This document shows, piece by piece, positions 14,301-26,231 of a DNA stretch of 64,000 bases. The translations under genes were made by a program, and so were the position numbers. Origin of the DNA: Stratiolaelaps scimitus (lineage: Eukaryota; Arthropoda; Arachnida; Mesostigmata; Laelapidae). How positions within the stretch are numbered: position 1 is the first letter of the stretch; every line of letters starts with the position of its first letter. The stretch spans positions 12,565,501-12,629,500 of the forward strand of contig JABWDB010000001.1 in assembly GCA_019614645.1 (NCBI GenBank). The letters run 5' to 3'. Under the pieces are notes generated by a model. The model made no database searches and was not told the DNA's origin. It worked only from the letters and a program-made list of their open reading frames with translations.

Positions 14301-14553
14301 TGCACGAATTGTGCATAATTATGCTTTATTTTCTTCAGTTTACTTTGTTTTTCAAATTTCGACATATGTATAGATATATATAATCATTCCTACCTAAAGG
14401 TAAGCTTTGCTACGGCGGTTGGTCCCCGCAATCTTCTACCATCAGACAGTTCTCAGCACTTACCCGAAGGACATTACAACTAGAACCGCCGGAAATAAAA
14501 GTACCTACCTGTCAGTGATTTGTTTCACTTGACCTTAAATCAAAACCTGAATT
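11369..14553. other. Intergenic, no supported gene
   Basis: Only short frames occur. A minus-strand 55-nt segment at 12655-12709 has good splice ends but no partner. A B-box-like GGGTTCGAATTTC lies near 12508. A (TA)n tract is near 12075. Confidence 0.5.
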
Positions 14554-14734
14554 GGTCTATCGGATTAATAATTGTTTTTCTAGCTGACCCTCAGCTGTTC
14601 CCCTATCTGACAGGCCTCAGCTCTTAACCTTTTAGGTATTACTATGAGGACCTGTCGGGGCCACCTTTGCTTATTCTCTTCCTTCCTCGTACCTGGCGAG
14701 AATCTTCAGATAAAGACGATCGGTCTATCGGATT
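14554..14734 (-). mobile_element. SINE-like retroposon with 13-bp target-site duplication
   Basis: A 155-bp insert (14567-14721) is flanked by perfect copies of GGTCTATCGGATT at 14554-14566 and 14722-14734. In minus orientation it ends in a short A-rich tail (GAAAAACAATTATT). A second copy lies at 20327-20462 in the opposite orientation. No tRNA A/B boxes are obvious. It lies about 480 bp upstream of the first Dicer coding exon. Confidence 0.75.
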
Positions 14735-15213
14735 GAGATCGTGCAAATGCGAGTATGTTCGAGGGTGCAGAGAGCGAGCTTGGCTGACGTTCGTATTTGA
14801 AATTGCCGCCGTTGCATTTCTTGGTTTCGCTGCTATGAGTCAGCGTGCCTATCTCTCTATTGTGTATCGTTACCAGCCTCCAATCGGCTCTCTCTCGCCC
14901 GCCTGACACTTCGCGCGTTCGTTGGCCTCATTTGGGAATAGCATGCGTTACGTGTACCCGACCTGTCCAGATGTTTCGAATTGGAAATACTCTTCTCTTG
15001 ATAGCGTTCGAATACATGTTGGCCAATTTTTGTTTGCAAGTGCAAGCCCCGCCAGCATTCGCGCCCGCCTCGTGTTGATTTCACTATATAGCCGTTTTTG
15101 TTCTTGAATATCGTTTTATGCCGACACGATTCATTGCGGCAGCTTGAACAAGGTGACAACAACTGGCAGCCAAGGTGACACCGAGGAGAAGACAGTGCAA
15201 ACAGCTATTCGGC
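14735..15213 (+). promoter_or_regulatory. Likely promoter / 5' UTR region of Dicer
   Basis: This stretch is richer in G, C and CpG than the flanking DNA and leads into the proposed first coding exon. Overlapping frames on both strands look like composition effects. No core promoter element is unambiguous. Confidence 0.4.
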
Positions 15214-18200
15214 ATGATCGGCGTAGCGCCACCAGTGGAGCAAGATGGGTAAATGGACGAGTTTTTTTTTGTTGTCTTTGGTGTCATTGTTGCCACATTG
15301 TCCTTCGTAATTTAGGCTTTTCCCACTCCTATCGAACGATTGCAACTTTGTCACTAACATCGCTGCATGCATCGCACTTTGCATCATCGCACCGCGTTTC
15401 TTTCGATATAGATGAAAGAAAGGAATAATAATAATAATAGTCCAAGTTATAATGGTAGATCAGGCGATTCCGCTTGGTTCAACTGGAGTCGCAGACTGCC
15501 GGCACTGCTGGTTTGTCGTTCATTATAGCTCGTGCAATTGCAAATTCGCTTTATTGTTGTTGCTGTTGTTGTTGTATGATCGTTGCGAATGATTCTAGAA
15601 AGGCCTGAAATTGAGGTAATCTCGCTCACCGCGATGCTACTTACACATTTCGGTATTGCGGTGTCTGTACACAGGTCATTAGGTGCCGAACATGCAGAGC
15701 CCGCCACCCGCGATCTCGCTGCCCGCCATTTTCAGCTGGAGCTGTTCGAACTCGCAGCGAAACAGAACGTGATCATCTGTCTGGGAACGGGTGGGTTGCT
15801 TAGAATCATTTGCTACCGTTTGTTTACGCAGGACCGATGCCTGTTAGTGACTAAGAGCGAGAAGCTACTGCTGCGCAGTCGTGCCGCCCTGCTAAAAATG
15901 TCGACCATGTCGGACAGCGTGACCGACTTTAATTAGTCGGTCATGTTGTCGATATGTTCGGTATTCGTCTGAACGAACAAGAAGACGCTGAAAGCTATGA
16001 GATCGTTTCAAGTATGCCCGTGCTTGAGTTCGATGTCGATAATACATGTGTAAAATACCTGGAATATGCCAATTATTCGGGAATATATGTAGTGCCTTGT
16101 AGGTACCGCCAGTTCGTATGATTACCTCCAAGAGGCTATTGATGGAGTTACCAAATAGTGTAAGATGAATGGGATGTCATTGTCAATACCCAATTTGTGT
16201 GTCGTACTTAAGAATGTTCCATCGGCATATGACTATAATATTGACAGCACATCACTTTGTTTGTACAGTTCACACGTTGCCTTGGATTGAACGTTACCGC
16301 TGTACGTGATGTTAGTCTCCATAGGTCAGTCAGGACTGTCAACATTCTTACATATATGATCTTCTTTCGCTTTGGATTTTCAAACATCCTTATAATATCA
16401 TAAGGCTGTACAAAGCGGTTGTGTCAGGAACCTAAGCAAAACAGTATTTAAATAGTATTAAGGGTGTTCAAGAGGAAATTTTGAGACGCCTCTGGTGGAG
16501 ATGTTCACTGGGAAAGGATGCTATAGATCTACTACCGATTGCAACTATCTTCAGTCGGCAGAATCTTGCTGCTCTGAAGCTCATCAGGGGGTATAAACAT
16601 GGTTGATCACTTCTTAGATAAAACATACAACAATTTGGGCAGCACTTGCACTGTCAGTCTCAACTCTTCAGTTAGAATCAGGCTCATCAATAACGTCCCA
16701 TCCTGGTGTACGTCCAGACAGCTCCACAACGCGGATCTCTCGCTTTTGAAGGAGCTATTCATCTGGTCTTTCTTAAGGTTTTCGGGCTGACTCTCAGCCA
16801 ATATTTAACGTCCACGGTACAACTGCTTTTAGCATTGATTCGTAAGACGTACCCTTAAATGCAGATGTGCAGCGGTTGGCGATCGAACACGTACACCTAC
16901 GTGCCTCCTCCGATTGCGAGGCTCGACTATTGATCTGGTCTGCTAACTCAAACAGTTCACCCTGTTTTATGCAAATAAACGAGTTTCTTTTATCTTCAAT
17001 GTTTGTCGAATATTACTCTTATGAATATAGCGAGGAAAGAGTAAGTCCCATGATCAATATCTGCCCTTTTTGTTCAAGGTGGACGCATGTACTGATGTAC
17101 GGATAATATAATTGAAACAACCAAATATCTACTGTGACTGGACATGTATTTCTCTGAAAAAAGACAAGGGAGATTATGCAATGGCTAACATATATCGATG
17201 TGGTAAATCCCATTAAAGGTTCTGGAAAGACACTCATTGCGGTACTGCTTATCAAGGAACTGCTTCACGAGACCACCCGACCGGTGGCCGATGGAGGTCG
17301 TCGAACAGTGTTCCTCGCGCCGACGGTGCCGCTGGTGCAGCAGCAAGCTGCTTATCTTACGCGGCATATCGCCGGCCGCGTCCGAAGCTTTGTGGGCGCA
17401 ATGCGCGTGGATGATTGGTCAGGTCGCCAGTGGTGCCAGCAGTTCGAAGAGAACAACGTGCTGGTTATGACGCCAACAATATTGAATAACATTCTAAATG
17501 CCAACTTCATCTCAATGGCCAACCTGAACTTGCTCGTGTTCGACGAATGTCATTGCGCCACCGGCAAGGACCCATACGTGCAAATCATGCAGAACCACTA
17601 TATTTGTACGCAGCCGAGCGCTCGACCCCGTGTCCTCGGGCTGACAGCGTCGGTGTTCAACAAGAAGGTACGACTCGTCGAGATGGCCTCGCGTATCGAA
17701 GAGCTCGAGTGCAAGCTCGGTGCGAACCTCGTCACGGCGCTAAGTGCCGTCGACTACATCACCCGGCCACGGGAGTTACTTGTCATCCATCCAACGGTGC
17801 CAGCGAACGTGGGAAGTGGCGGCGGTGGGCCTCGTACCGTGACCACTCCGGATTCGAACGTGGCCACATCGGTCAACGCCATCCTCGCCGCGGTTGGCCC
17901 TTTCGGCTGTTTGGAAGTTGTGCGTCGTCGAGTACGGCAGCTAACCCACACCATCCTTAGCGATATGGCTCGCGCGGATAAGCTGCAGAGCACGCGTCGA
18001 CTTCACCGATCGTACGAGCTCGCCGAGCGAACCGTGACTGGCTGGCATGCGCCACTAGAGGACGCCAGCCCCAAAGCGTGGAAATTGCTGGAGGTCCTTG
18101 AGGAGTTCAAGAGCTTCGGCCAGCCGTTGTGCGGGATCATATTCACGGTGGAGCGGGCAACAGTATTTGCGATATGTCGCTGGATTCAAGCGATGTCGGC

Positions 18201-21200
18201 AAAATACCCCCAACGATGGGGTCACCTTCGTTGTGACTTCGTCATCGGCCAGAGTGGTATGGCTCTGTACGGGCCGGAATACGGCGACGGTGGCCAGCTC
18301 GCCGAGCAAGAGTTGGTACGCCATCAGGAACGGGTGCTGCGGGACTTTCGCAGTCATCAGCTCAATCTGCTCGTGGCTACATCGGTGATTGAGGAGGGTG
18401 TCGATGTGCCAGCGTGCAATCTTGTCGTGCGGTTTGACGCGCCGCGCAGTATGCGTTCGTACGTACAATCGAGAGGTCGAGCCCGTCGACTCCCATCTCT
18501 GTATGTCGTCCTGGCGAACGCCCGAGAAGCAGTTGAGATTCAATATGAGCTGGCCACGTTTAAGAACATCGAGTTTCAGCTTCTGCGATACTGTAACGAG
18601 CACCGCCGTGGCCCCGTTGAGCCATCGCAGATGTTCTTGCATCTCTATAATCGTTTCCAGCTCGCCAATATCTACTCGAAGGTGCACGATCACAATAATG
18701 GCCGTGCCGTTATAACGCCGTTTGCTGCTCGGCAGATTTTACAGTGGTACTGTGATTCTCTTGGCTCAGATCGGTATACACTGCAAACGCCCGAGTACAC
18801 GTACGAAGAGTCCACCCAATACAGGAAGCTGGTACGCTGCAGTATCCGACTTCCGAGGCAAAGTCCGCTCCAGGCGTTGGTCTATGGAGATTGGGAAGAG
18901 TCACATTCAATTGCGAGGGTACGTATGATCACGAGAAATACACATTACAATAGGCACCATGGACGAACGTGTATCTATCGCAACCTCATCATACGTCGTG
19001 TTGACGTGACTTAAATAGAAAATCTTTTCGTGGATGGTAATGATGATGATGCACACAGGTCGTTTATGCCGGCTGTGTCTGGGACCAGGTCCACGATAGC
19101 AGTGGGCGGAAACGGTGATTTATGCTTTCTTTATGCTCGTTCATGGCGTTGGTCAATTATATACCTATATTACAACTCTGTTCCAAGCGAAATAGAAAAA
19201 AACGAAAAGAAGCATTAAAAGAGCGTGTACAATGGACTGAGAATAGATGCACTGGTAGACAAAGAAGGAGCTAGCGGGATACATCGAAGTGAAGCAGACG
19301 AAGGTGTTCCTTTAGCATCTCTGCAACATATTTTTATAAACACGACGCGAGGCCCAGACTGACATCGGAGATTAGGCCAATTATGAGACCCGGACTGACA
19401 TTGGATATTAGGCCAATTATGAGACCCAGACTGACATCGGATATTAGGCCAATTGCTGCTGTATCTGGATAGATTTCGTTTCATTGCAAATAGAGCATCA
19501 GTTACAAAAGTGACCTTGAACACGCCATTAAAGTGGCGGCAGACAGCTCTATGGCCGGTATCACCGCTCCCTAACGATAATCCTTGAAATTGCAATATAA
19601 TATACGTTTTATGTGATGATCTAGCTATCCGAAATATTCTAGGATGACTATTGCGTTTTTGTCTGCGTTAAACGCACTTTCTGATGTTCGTTGGTACCAG
19701 CAGAGTGGCCCAAACAATTCACGAACGAAAGCGGAAATCCAGGGCGATATATACGTATGCGTCCGTGCTCCAATAACCCCTAGGTATTTTTCATTATAAA
19801 CAATCATTATTATAATTAGCGTAGCTGACCAAGGACAAGCTCAGAAGTCTATTTATTTACTAATTACGGTGATATCGGAGTAGTTTAATGTTGCGAATGA
19901 TCACGGAGCTAAGGTAATGTTTTTCTTTATTTTCTTCTACACAGACGTCAGCCGCGTTAAACACTCTAAATCGTCTTTACGAGATTGGCGAACTTAGCCA
20001 ACATATGCTGCCCATCAAAAGAAAGGTCGCCCTGGAAGTGACGCTAGATGAGGTTAGCCCGGAGGTAGCATCTTTGTTCAAGACGGGCCCCGCATCACAG
20101 GCGAACCTGATTCTCTGCCCTCGAGCTCAGCCGGAGGCGTTTGTACCAACGACAGTCACGTCTGATGACTTCCCTATACGTCTTCAGCTTTACCGTTTTC
20201 ACCTCCGAATTATAAAGCTCAATGATCCAGACCATCTGGACGATAAGTGAGTTTAAGAAGCTCCAGGCTTGCATTTGATTAACCTAGATGGATTCATCTA
20301 TATTGTCATAAGCGTAATTCTATGAAGATTCTTGCCAGGTACGAGTAAGGAAGAGAATAAACAAAGGTGGCCCCGACGGGTCCTCATAGTAATACCTAAA
20401 AGATTAAGAGCTGAGGCTTGTCAGATAGGGGAACAGCTAAGGGTCAGCTGGAAAAACAAAAAAAGCGTAATTCTCTGAATCATATTTTCAAATTGTGTTT
20501 AGCAAGGTCCAGAGTTGTTTGTCCTGTCGTGCTAATGTTTATGCCAACATGCAACTTAAACACATGTTTTTTTCAGTTACATGGATCCCGAGCTTGAGGC
20601 AAGGAGCATGGGTGTACTCCTTAAGCAACGTTTACCAGAGATGTTACCTCAATTTCCGATCTACACGAGAGCTGGCAAGGAGTCGGTTACAGTTGAGTTC
20701 TGCCGCGAGGTTGAGCTTGATGAAGAACTATTTCAGTTATGCGCCGAATTCAACGCATACGTGTTTCGTGATGTATTAAAGATTCCATCCATGACGTATA
20801 AGTCGAGCGAGGTTCCAATGGTCACTGTCGTTGATTCCAGTGGAAAGCTGGACCTCGATTTGATTAGACCGCCCATGCCCGATTGGGGTGTCATACCATC
20901 GGATATTTCACTTGAGAACGCCGAGAAGCTGCTGAAGAATGCGGTCGTAAATGTCCAGGCGACCGAATCGTTCCCAAATTCTCATGAAAAGCGGTGCTAC
21001 GTTGAACGGGTGTTCGCGAAAGCCGACGGTGAATTGATGCTGGTGCCAAAACGAGTTCAAAAACGGCTTGAAATGATTCATCCACGCCATGAGGACCGAC
21101 TTGGCAACATCTCGAGGAGAGCTAAACATCGAAAAGCGCATAGCTTAGCTCCACGCCGAGCTGTCAAATGTGTCATCGAACGCCTTCCTGGCTCGGTGTG

Positions 21201-22872
21201 GAACAAGGCTGCAGCAGTTCCATCAATTCTATACCGCGTGCGACGGCTGGCCGCTGCCGAAAGCCTGCGTCTAGATATCGTAAGGGTCTCTGGACTGGGC
21301 ACTGAGACACCACCACTGCAGCGTGACGAGGACAGGCCGAGCTGGAAACCACTCGAGATGGAGCGAATGGCCGGTCATCGTCAGGCCCAACTGAAGGTTG
21401 ACGACGATACGATAAAGAATATGAATTTCAGTAGACAGCCGAACCTTGAGGCCTGCTGCGGACCTTCGCCCGTCGATCTAATGAAAGCTCTAACGCCACT
21501 GCACGCAAATGACATTGTTGACTCGGAGCGGCTGGAAGTCATTGGAGATTCGTTTCTGAAGATTGCTGTCACCCTACACCTGTATCAGGAGTTTGAGAAA
21601 GCTAACGAAGGCGAGCTGACCGGTAAGAGATGCAGGATCATCTCAAACATCAACCTACTTCAGCATGCGGTCCCCAAACGAATTCATGAGCATGTCGAAT
21701 GCACGAGCTTTCGCGTTAGGGTGAATTTTATTCCGCTCTCGGCGAGGGAGGTGGCACCGCTTAAAGGAGCAGCGATTAAAGCTGAAATCGCTGAGTTGTC
21801 TCGAGGCGCACAGTATTACAAGAGCAAGATCTGTGCCGACTCGATTGAAGCCTTGATCGGCGTCTACTTGGAACGATGTGGTCCCGCTGGCGCCCTTGAG
21901 TTCCTTCGTTGGCTGGACATACCGCTCGGACGTCGTAGAACTGGCGATTTTCTGGATCGTTTCGATCTGCCAATTCCCGAGCCTTTGCCAACGGGAAATA
22001 TGGAGGACCTCGTTCGATGGGAGGCCGAGATGCGCACAGCCGAACAGGCCATGGAGTACACGTTCAACAATAAGCTGTTGCTTCTTGAATCCATAACGCA
22101 CAAGTCATACCGCTATAATCACCTGACAACATCGTATGAGCGACTTGAATTTTTGGGCGACGCCGTTGTCGATTATCTGATCTCGCAATTTATATACACA
22201 TCCGACCCGGATCTTAATCCCGGCCAGTTAACTGATGTTCGAGCATCGCTTGTGTGTAACAATACATTGGCCGCTATCGTCGTGGATAACAAACTGCACA
22301 CGGTCATGCAGCACCACTCGCCGTTGCTTCTTAAGCTTACGAATCGCTTTGTCGAGTACCGCGAGACTGAGAAACGCATCAATCTGCTCGACTATCTGAT
22401 TGGCGATGACGAGCTAGGCGAAGTGGAATTGAGCGAGGACGATCTCGAACAGGTCGACGTGCCTAAACCTCTAGGAGATCTAATGGAGAGCCTCATGGGG
22501 GCCGTGTTCCTCGATAGCAACAAGAGCCTTGACACCGTGTGGCGCGTCCTTGTAAAGCTTATGGGGGCAGATTTTTTGCGGGACGCCGTCGTAAACGTGA
22601 GGCTAAATCCCGTCCGACAGCTTGGCGAGAGATTTCCGCCGGACGCGCCGGGTGGAGCAACATTTGGCGAAGCCGAACTCTGCGATGAGGGCCGCCGAAC
22701 CACGATGAAGCTCACCGTTCAGGGGCGCGAATTTGAAGCGACCGCGCGAAACAAGAAAATCACCAAAGTGCTTCTAGCAAAGAAGGCTCTTCGTTTCTTC
22801 CGGCGCGAGAAGGAACGTCTCGATGAAGACATTTGCCTTGATAAGTGGCTGTGCAGCCATGATGCTGTATAG
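15214..22872 (+). CDS. Dicer endoribonuclease, 5 coding exons, about 1482 aa
   Basis: Dicer cuts double-stranded RNA into small RNAs for Argonaute loading. Exons are 15214-15248, 15675-15790, 17219-18918, 19945-20246 and 20577-22872; phases agree (4449 nt). The helicase comes first: the P-loop LGTGSGKT is completed across the 15790/17219 junction, with DECH at 159-162, LTAS at 192-195 and QSRGRAR near 467. The dimerisation domain (DUF283) follows at about 618-700. The PAZ region, about 797-921, looks short. RNase IIIa has E1038, D1042, D1139 and E1142; RNase IIIb has E1242, D1246, D1352 and E1355, so all catalytic acids are present. A dsRBD-like tail follows from about 1396. At roughly 1480 aa it is shorter than the fly Dicers. 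The retained helicase and compact size suggest a Dicer-2-like enzyme, but I cannot assign Dicer-1 or Dicer-2 without a tree. The first exon (MIGVAPPVEQDG) is inferred from phase; in-frame ATGs at 15589 and 15634 are alternatives. Confidence 0.95.
16862..16940 (-). mobile_element. tRNA-derived SINE relic in Dicer intron 2
   Basis: The reverse strand has GAGCCTCGCAATCGGAGG and then TACGTGTTCGATCGCCAAC, resembling the tRNA-like relic near 8531. The B box is imperfect and I see no full tRNA fold. Confidence 0.3.
19349..19454. repeat. 36-bp tandem repeat, three copies, in Dicer intron 3
   Basis: Units at 19349-19384, 19385-19420 and 19421-19454 share GAGACCCAGACTGACATCGG followed by ATATTAGGCCAATTAT, with few differences. 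The unit is divisible by three, and the reverse strand is open across it. Confidence 0.9.
20310..20479 (+). mobile_element. SINE-like retroposon in Dicer intron 4, with 17-bp target-site duplication
   Basis: A 136-bp insert (20327-20462) lies between AAGCGTAATTCTaTGAA and AAGCGTAATTCTcTGAA (16 of 17 match). It matches the 14567-14721 element with about eight differences over 130 bp by eye, and lacks its first ~16 bp. It fills nearly half of the 330-bp intron. The duplication and A-rich tail indicate LINE-driven insertion. Confidence 0.8.
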
Positions 22873-23412
22873 AAGGCCAGGGAGGAATCACTGCCTAGGG
22901 GGTGCTTTGACGAGTGTTTTTCACTGTTTTGTGAGCTAACCTGGTTCGTGTGGTACATGGGCATACTTATTATTCAGGTATTATTAGTCGATCGTTGATT
23001 AGATCGACTCTAAGCTTCAAGGCTGGTATGGATGTGTGACATTATTAGGAACAAAGCGTTTTATACATTGTATACATATTTGTTATCCATGTAGACTTGT
23101 TTCAAGAGAATATTTATAGAGAAGAAAATTGTCGAAGAAAATTCAATGACTGGATGATTGAGGAATGCAGGTTTAACGAGAAATTGTATACCCTCAATTA
23201 TCGTGTAGCACTTTGTCGATCAGAGTGTGTACTGACAGTAGATTATTTTGAAGATAAGTTCGTTTTGTGTTTGTGCATCCATAGCATTCTGATATAGTTG
23301 ACTTCTGTTACTTTTTTAAGGAAGGTGCCTTTGCAGATTGAAAAATATGTGGGGTGCACACTTAGGGTAAAATCTTAATTCGACTTCGTTATTAATTTAA
23401 GAAAAATTAACA

Positions 23413-23418
23413 AATAAA
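23413..23418 (+). terminator. Poly(A) signal AATAAA of the Dicer gene
   Basis: This is the first AATAAA after the Dicer stop at 22870-22872, implying a 3' UTR of about 540 nt. I saw no nearer copy. Confidence 0.4.
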
Positions 23419-25511
23419 GGGATTTGGTTGTATTTTTGACGTTGAGCGTGTACTTTCTCCTCGATACATATATAGTTTTTACACGCCGCGAAAGCACTTC
23501 CGCATTGCTGTTTATCGGCATATCACCACTGCAGACAGTGTTAAACAGGTCGGTTGTATAATAATTGCAACAAGATCGACATAAATATAATGATCTACTG
23601 CGCACACATGGACGGTACCATAAAAAGGGGGTTTCGCGGTAAATTTAATGATAAGTAAAATATGTAGATATCATATATTAAATGCGGCACGTCTAAATGC
23701 GAGCCATATCTGTTACACTAATTCAGAAATTCACTAAATAAATGACAATAGACTTCAAAGCGTCGACTTCAAATAGTCCGTGTCGTCAATGGTCGTTGTT
23801 ATTTCCCTATTGCGACCGCGTAACGTTCTCACAGCTGTTTATTATTCTAAACTTGAATGTCCAGCTCTTTCCTTACATAATGCTAATTTTCCCGATCCTA
23901 CGGGTTGAGAAGCTCTATGCAGCAGATGTGGTAGTCGAGTCTTTGATTTGGGTCATCGTTTACCCTCAGTCGACACAAACATCAAATCTCATCGAAACCC
24001 ACTTTGATCGAGTGCCAAGTTACACAATGATGTTACCTCACAATCGGCAAGGTTTCCTCGACGAAGTTAGGCATTGCGTAGTCACGCTAGGTGTTTTCCT
24101 ATGCGTTAAAAAAGTAAACATGCACTAATGTACGTGGCTGGAACTCGGGAATGATTTCGCAAGACTTTTCCGTTTGTCACACGATCCCAACGTCAACGTA
24201 GAAATTCACTTCTCCCCTATCTTTGTGCGTTCGGGATCTTGGGTGAATTTTTGTTCAGCGATTATGAAAATAAATCACTCAGGGATTGTTGCTTTATCTT
24301 CTGTAAGATATACCTGATGATGTAATTAGGTGAATTATTAATAATGAAATAGTGAAGGCTTGTAATTTATCGTAAATTGGATGCAACATCAAGTTATGGG
24401 AGCCCTTTTCAAAAACAGTTGTATACATGTGACCTCACTTAATAAGGTTCATTTAGAATAATCACGAAATACTTTAAAGCTTGACAAGTTGCCCTTCGTC
24501 TATAAAAAGCGTAATTATACTTAAAAGTACAAAATATCATTGACTCAAATGCCATATATATATATATATGTAATATATATATATAGATTTTATATACACG
24601 ACAACTAAAAGCTAACAAGTAGTGCTCATGGTCCATGTGGCTGCATTAAGACTGTCGACATTTTCTAACTGACACACGGCCTACAGTTCATGCTTCGTCA
24701 AAGGGATGGTGTTTGAGAGATGTGAGAGTGATTACGTTGCCGGTATCAGGTGATCGTGTCAGAGAAAGTATGCAGACAGTAGTATGCAGACGAAGTATGC
24801 AGACACTTAGTGGCTTGATTGAGATGTTTATATTTTTGATAAATAAATGTGTCCTTTTTTGAAGATACGTCGTCGCAGGAAAGAAGAGCGGCCCAATGGA
24901 TATAAGAAATCTCATCGACGACACATAGAACAAAGCTAGGAATTGTTTTTGTTTGGTCTATTGGTCCGGATATTGAGAAGATTTTCTGCCCCTTAACGAC
25001 CACACTGTGCGATGTTGACCTTGGTACTTAGCTCGAGTATGATAATGGATTATAGTGGAGATCAAGATACCTTTGTCAATATGGTTTGCTGTCCTTGGGA
25101 AGGCTTCTCGATAAAATAAAATTTGACGCTTCAGCCGATGTATCTATCGGATTATAAACTATAGTAAACTTATGCAGTTCAAGCTCACGATGAGAAGGGT
25201 GCATTCTTGTGGCAGTATTCCGGAACAAATATTGCCGCAGATTATCATATTTATATATATATACCATTGAGCATAGCTCGTTAGCCTTATCTTTCCTACG
25301 CCTCCACCCTGTTCGCTCAGAGACAAAAAAAACGGGTAAGTGCAAATACTCATGATCTATTCTCGATTATGGCTGTTCAACATGTTGAAATGCGATACAT
25401 CGTTAGCATTGAAAGAATGAATCCGCGCTCGGAAGACATAGATTCGCAAAATATACTGTAAAAATTTGTGAATCGACGTTCGAACTCTAACTTATCTTTG
25501 GGCCCCGGTAA

Positions 25512-25513
<2 letters not shown>

Positions 25514-25551
<38 letters not shown>
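25514..25551. repeat. (TA)19 microsatellite
   Basis: Uninterrupted TA dinucleotides. Others of similar kind lie near 5161, 24555, 28419, 29497, 36005, 46855, 49769, 51562, 52075, 56825 and 57493. Confidence 0.95.
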
Positions 25552-25552
<1 letters not shown>

Positions 25553-25672
25553 TCTTTTAACGCTTTAACCGGTGACTTGCGCAGTTTGGTCAGTGACAAA
25601 AAAACTTGGAGCGATGATATGTATATAATATAATATATATATATATATACAACATATCCTCTGTTTGCTCAG

Positions 25673-26231
25673 AAATCGATTTGCCGCCCGTCGCTTATGA
25701 CCAGCTTCGCTCGGAAGCCTTGCCAGCGGAAATCGTTGAAATGGAACACTTCTCGAACACGTCTATGATGATATTGCTGCACTTGCATTTCAAGGTACAC
25801 ATACCATCGACATAAATATCACACCTCGATCTGAACGTTTTATTCTGAACGCAACCATTGAAACGCTTCGGCACCGCTACACCTGCAATGTAATACTGCT
25901 ACCTGTGCCACGGTGGAGATCATATCCGAATATGCTTGTGTACGCTGCGAGTAGGTAGTGTGATGATGTATACGCGCTGGTCAAACGTAAATGCGTTTCC
26001 AACTAATATTAAGAATATAAATTATTTGCAAAAAAATTACTGAGTCTCAGCCAGATATCGAATAAGGGATCCATTAGCATTAATTATTGTGTATTCTTCG
26101 TTCTTATCTATCATTATACTATTGTGTGCCAGTCAAACTCGTCGACGTCATCGTCTATTGATCATCTCCAATCGCCGCACCTAAAACAGAATGTCTTGAG
26201 ACTTGTTTTGTTGACTATTACTGTAATATAA
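25673..26231 (+). CDS. Orphan exon pair of an unrecognised gene (partial)
   Basis: The exon at 25673-25794 follows a pyrimidine-rich acceptor (..CTGTTTGCTCAG) and ends at AAG|GTACAC. Its only open frame gives 40 residues starting IDLPPVAYDQLRSEALPAEI, with about two thirds G or C in third codon positions, as in the Dicer exons. It starts in phase 1 and ends in phase 0. A second exon at 26133-26231 follows a long pyrimidine tract and is open in the matching phase, encoding a Ser-rich 32-residue end (SNSSTSSSIDHLQSPHLKQN..) and a TAA stop. I do not recognise the protein and did not find the 5' exon. A microexon-like AG..GTAAGT segment at about 25322-25336 could belong to it. The first exon is better supported than the second. 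Confidence 0.35.

Larger units (their letters stand above)
22873..25672. other. Dicer 3' UTR, then AT-rich intergenic DNA
   Basis: The 3' UTR probably ends near 23430. The rest holds (TA)n tracts and a 128-codon frame at 23742-24128 without splice or domain support. Confidence 0.5.

Noticed and set aside
18055..18693. 212-codon open frame on the strand opposite the Dicer helicase
   Set aside because: It mirrors the GC-rich helicase exon, has no ATG-linked domain, and the sense frame is unmistakably Dicer.
23742..24128. 128-codon ATG-started frame downstream of Dicer
   Set aside because: An ORF of this length is expected by chance a few times in this window; the composition is AT-driven and there is no motif or splice support.
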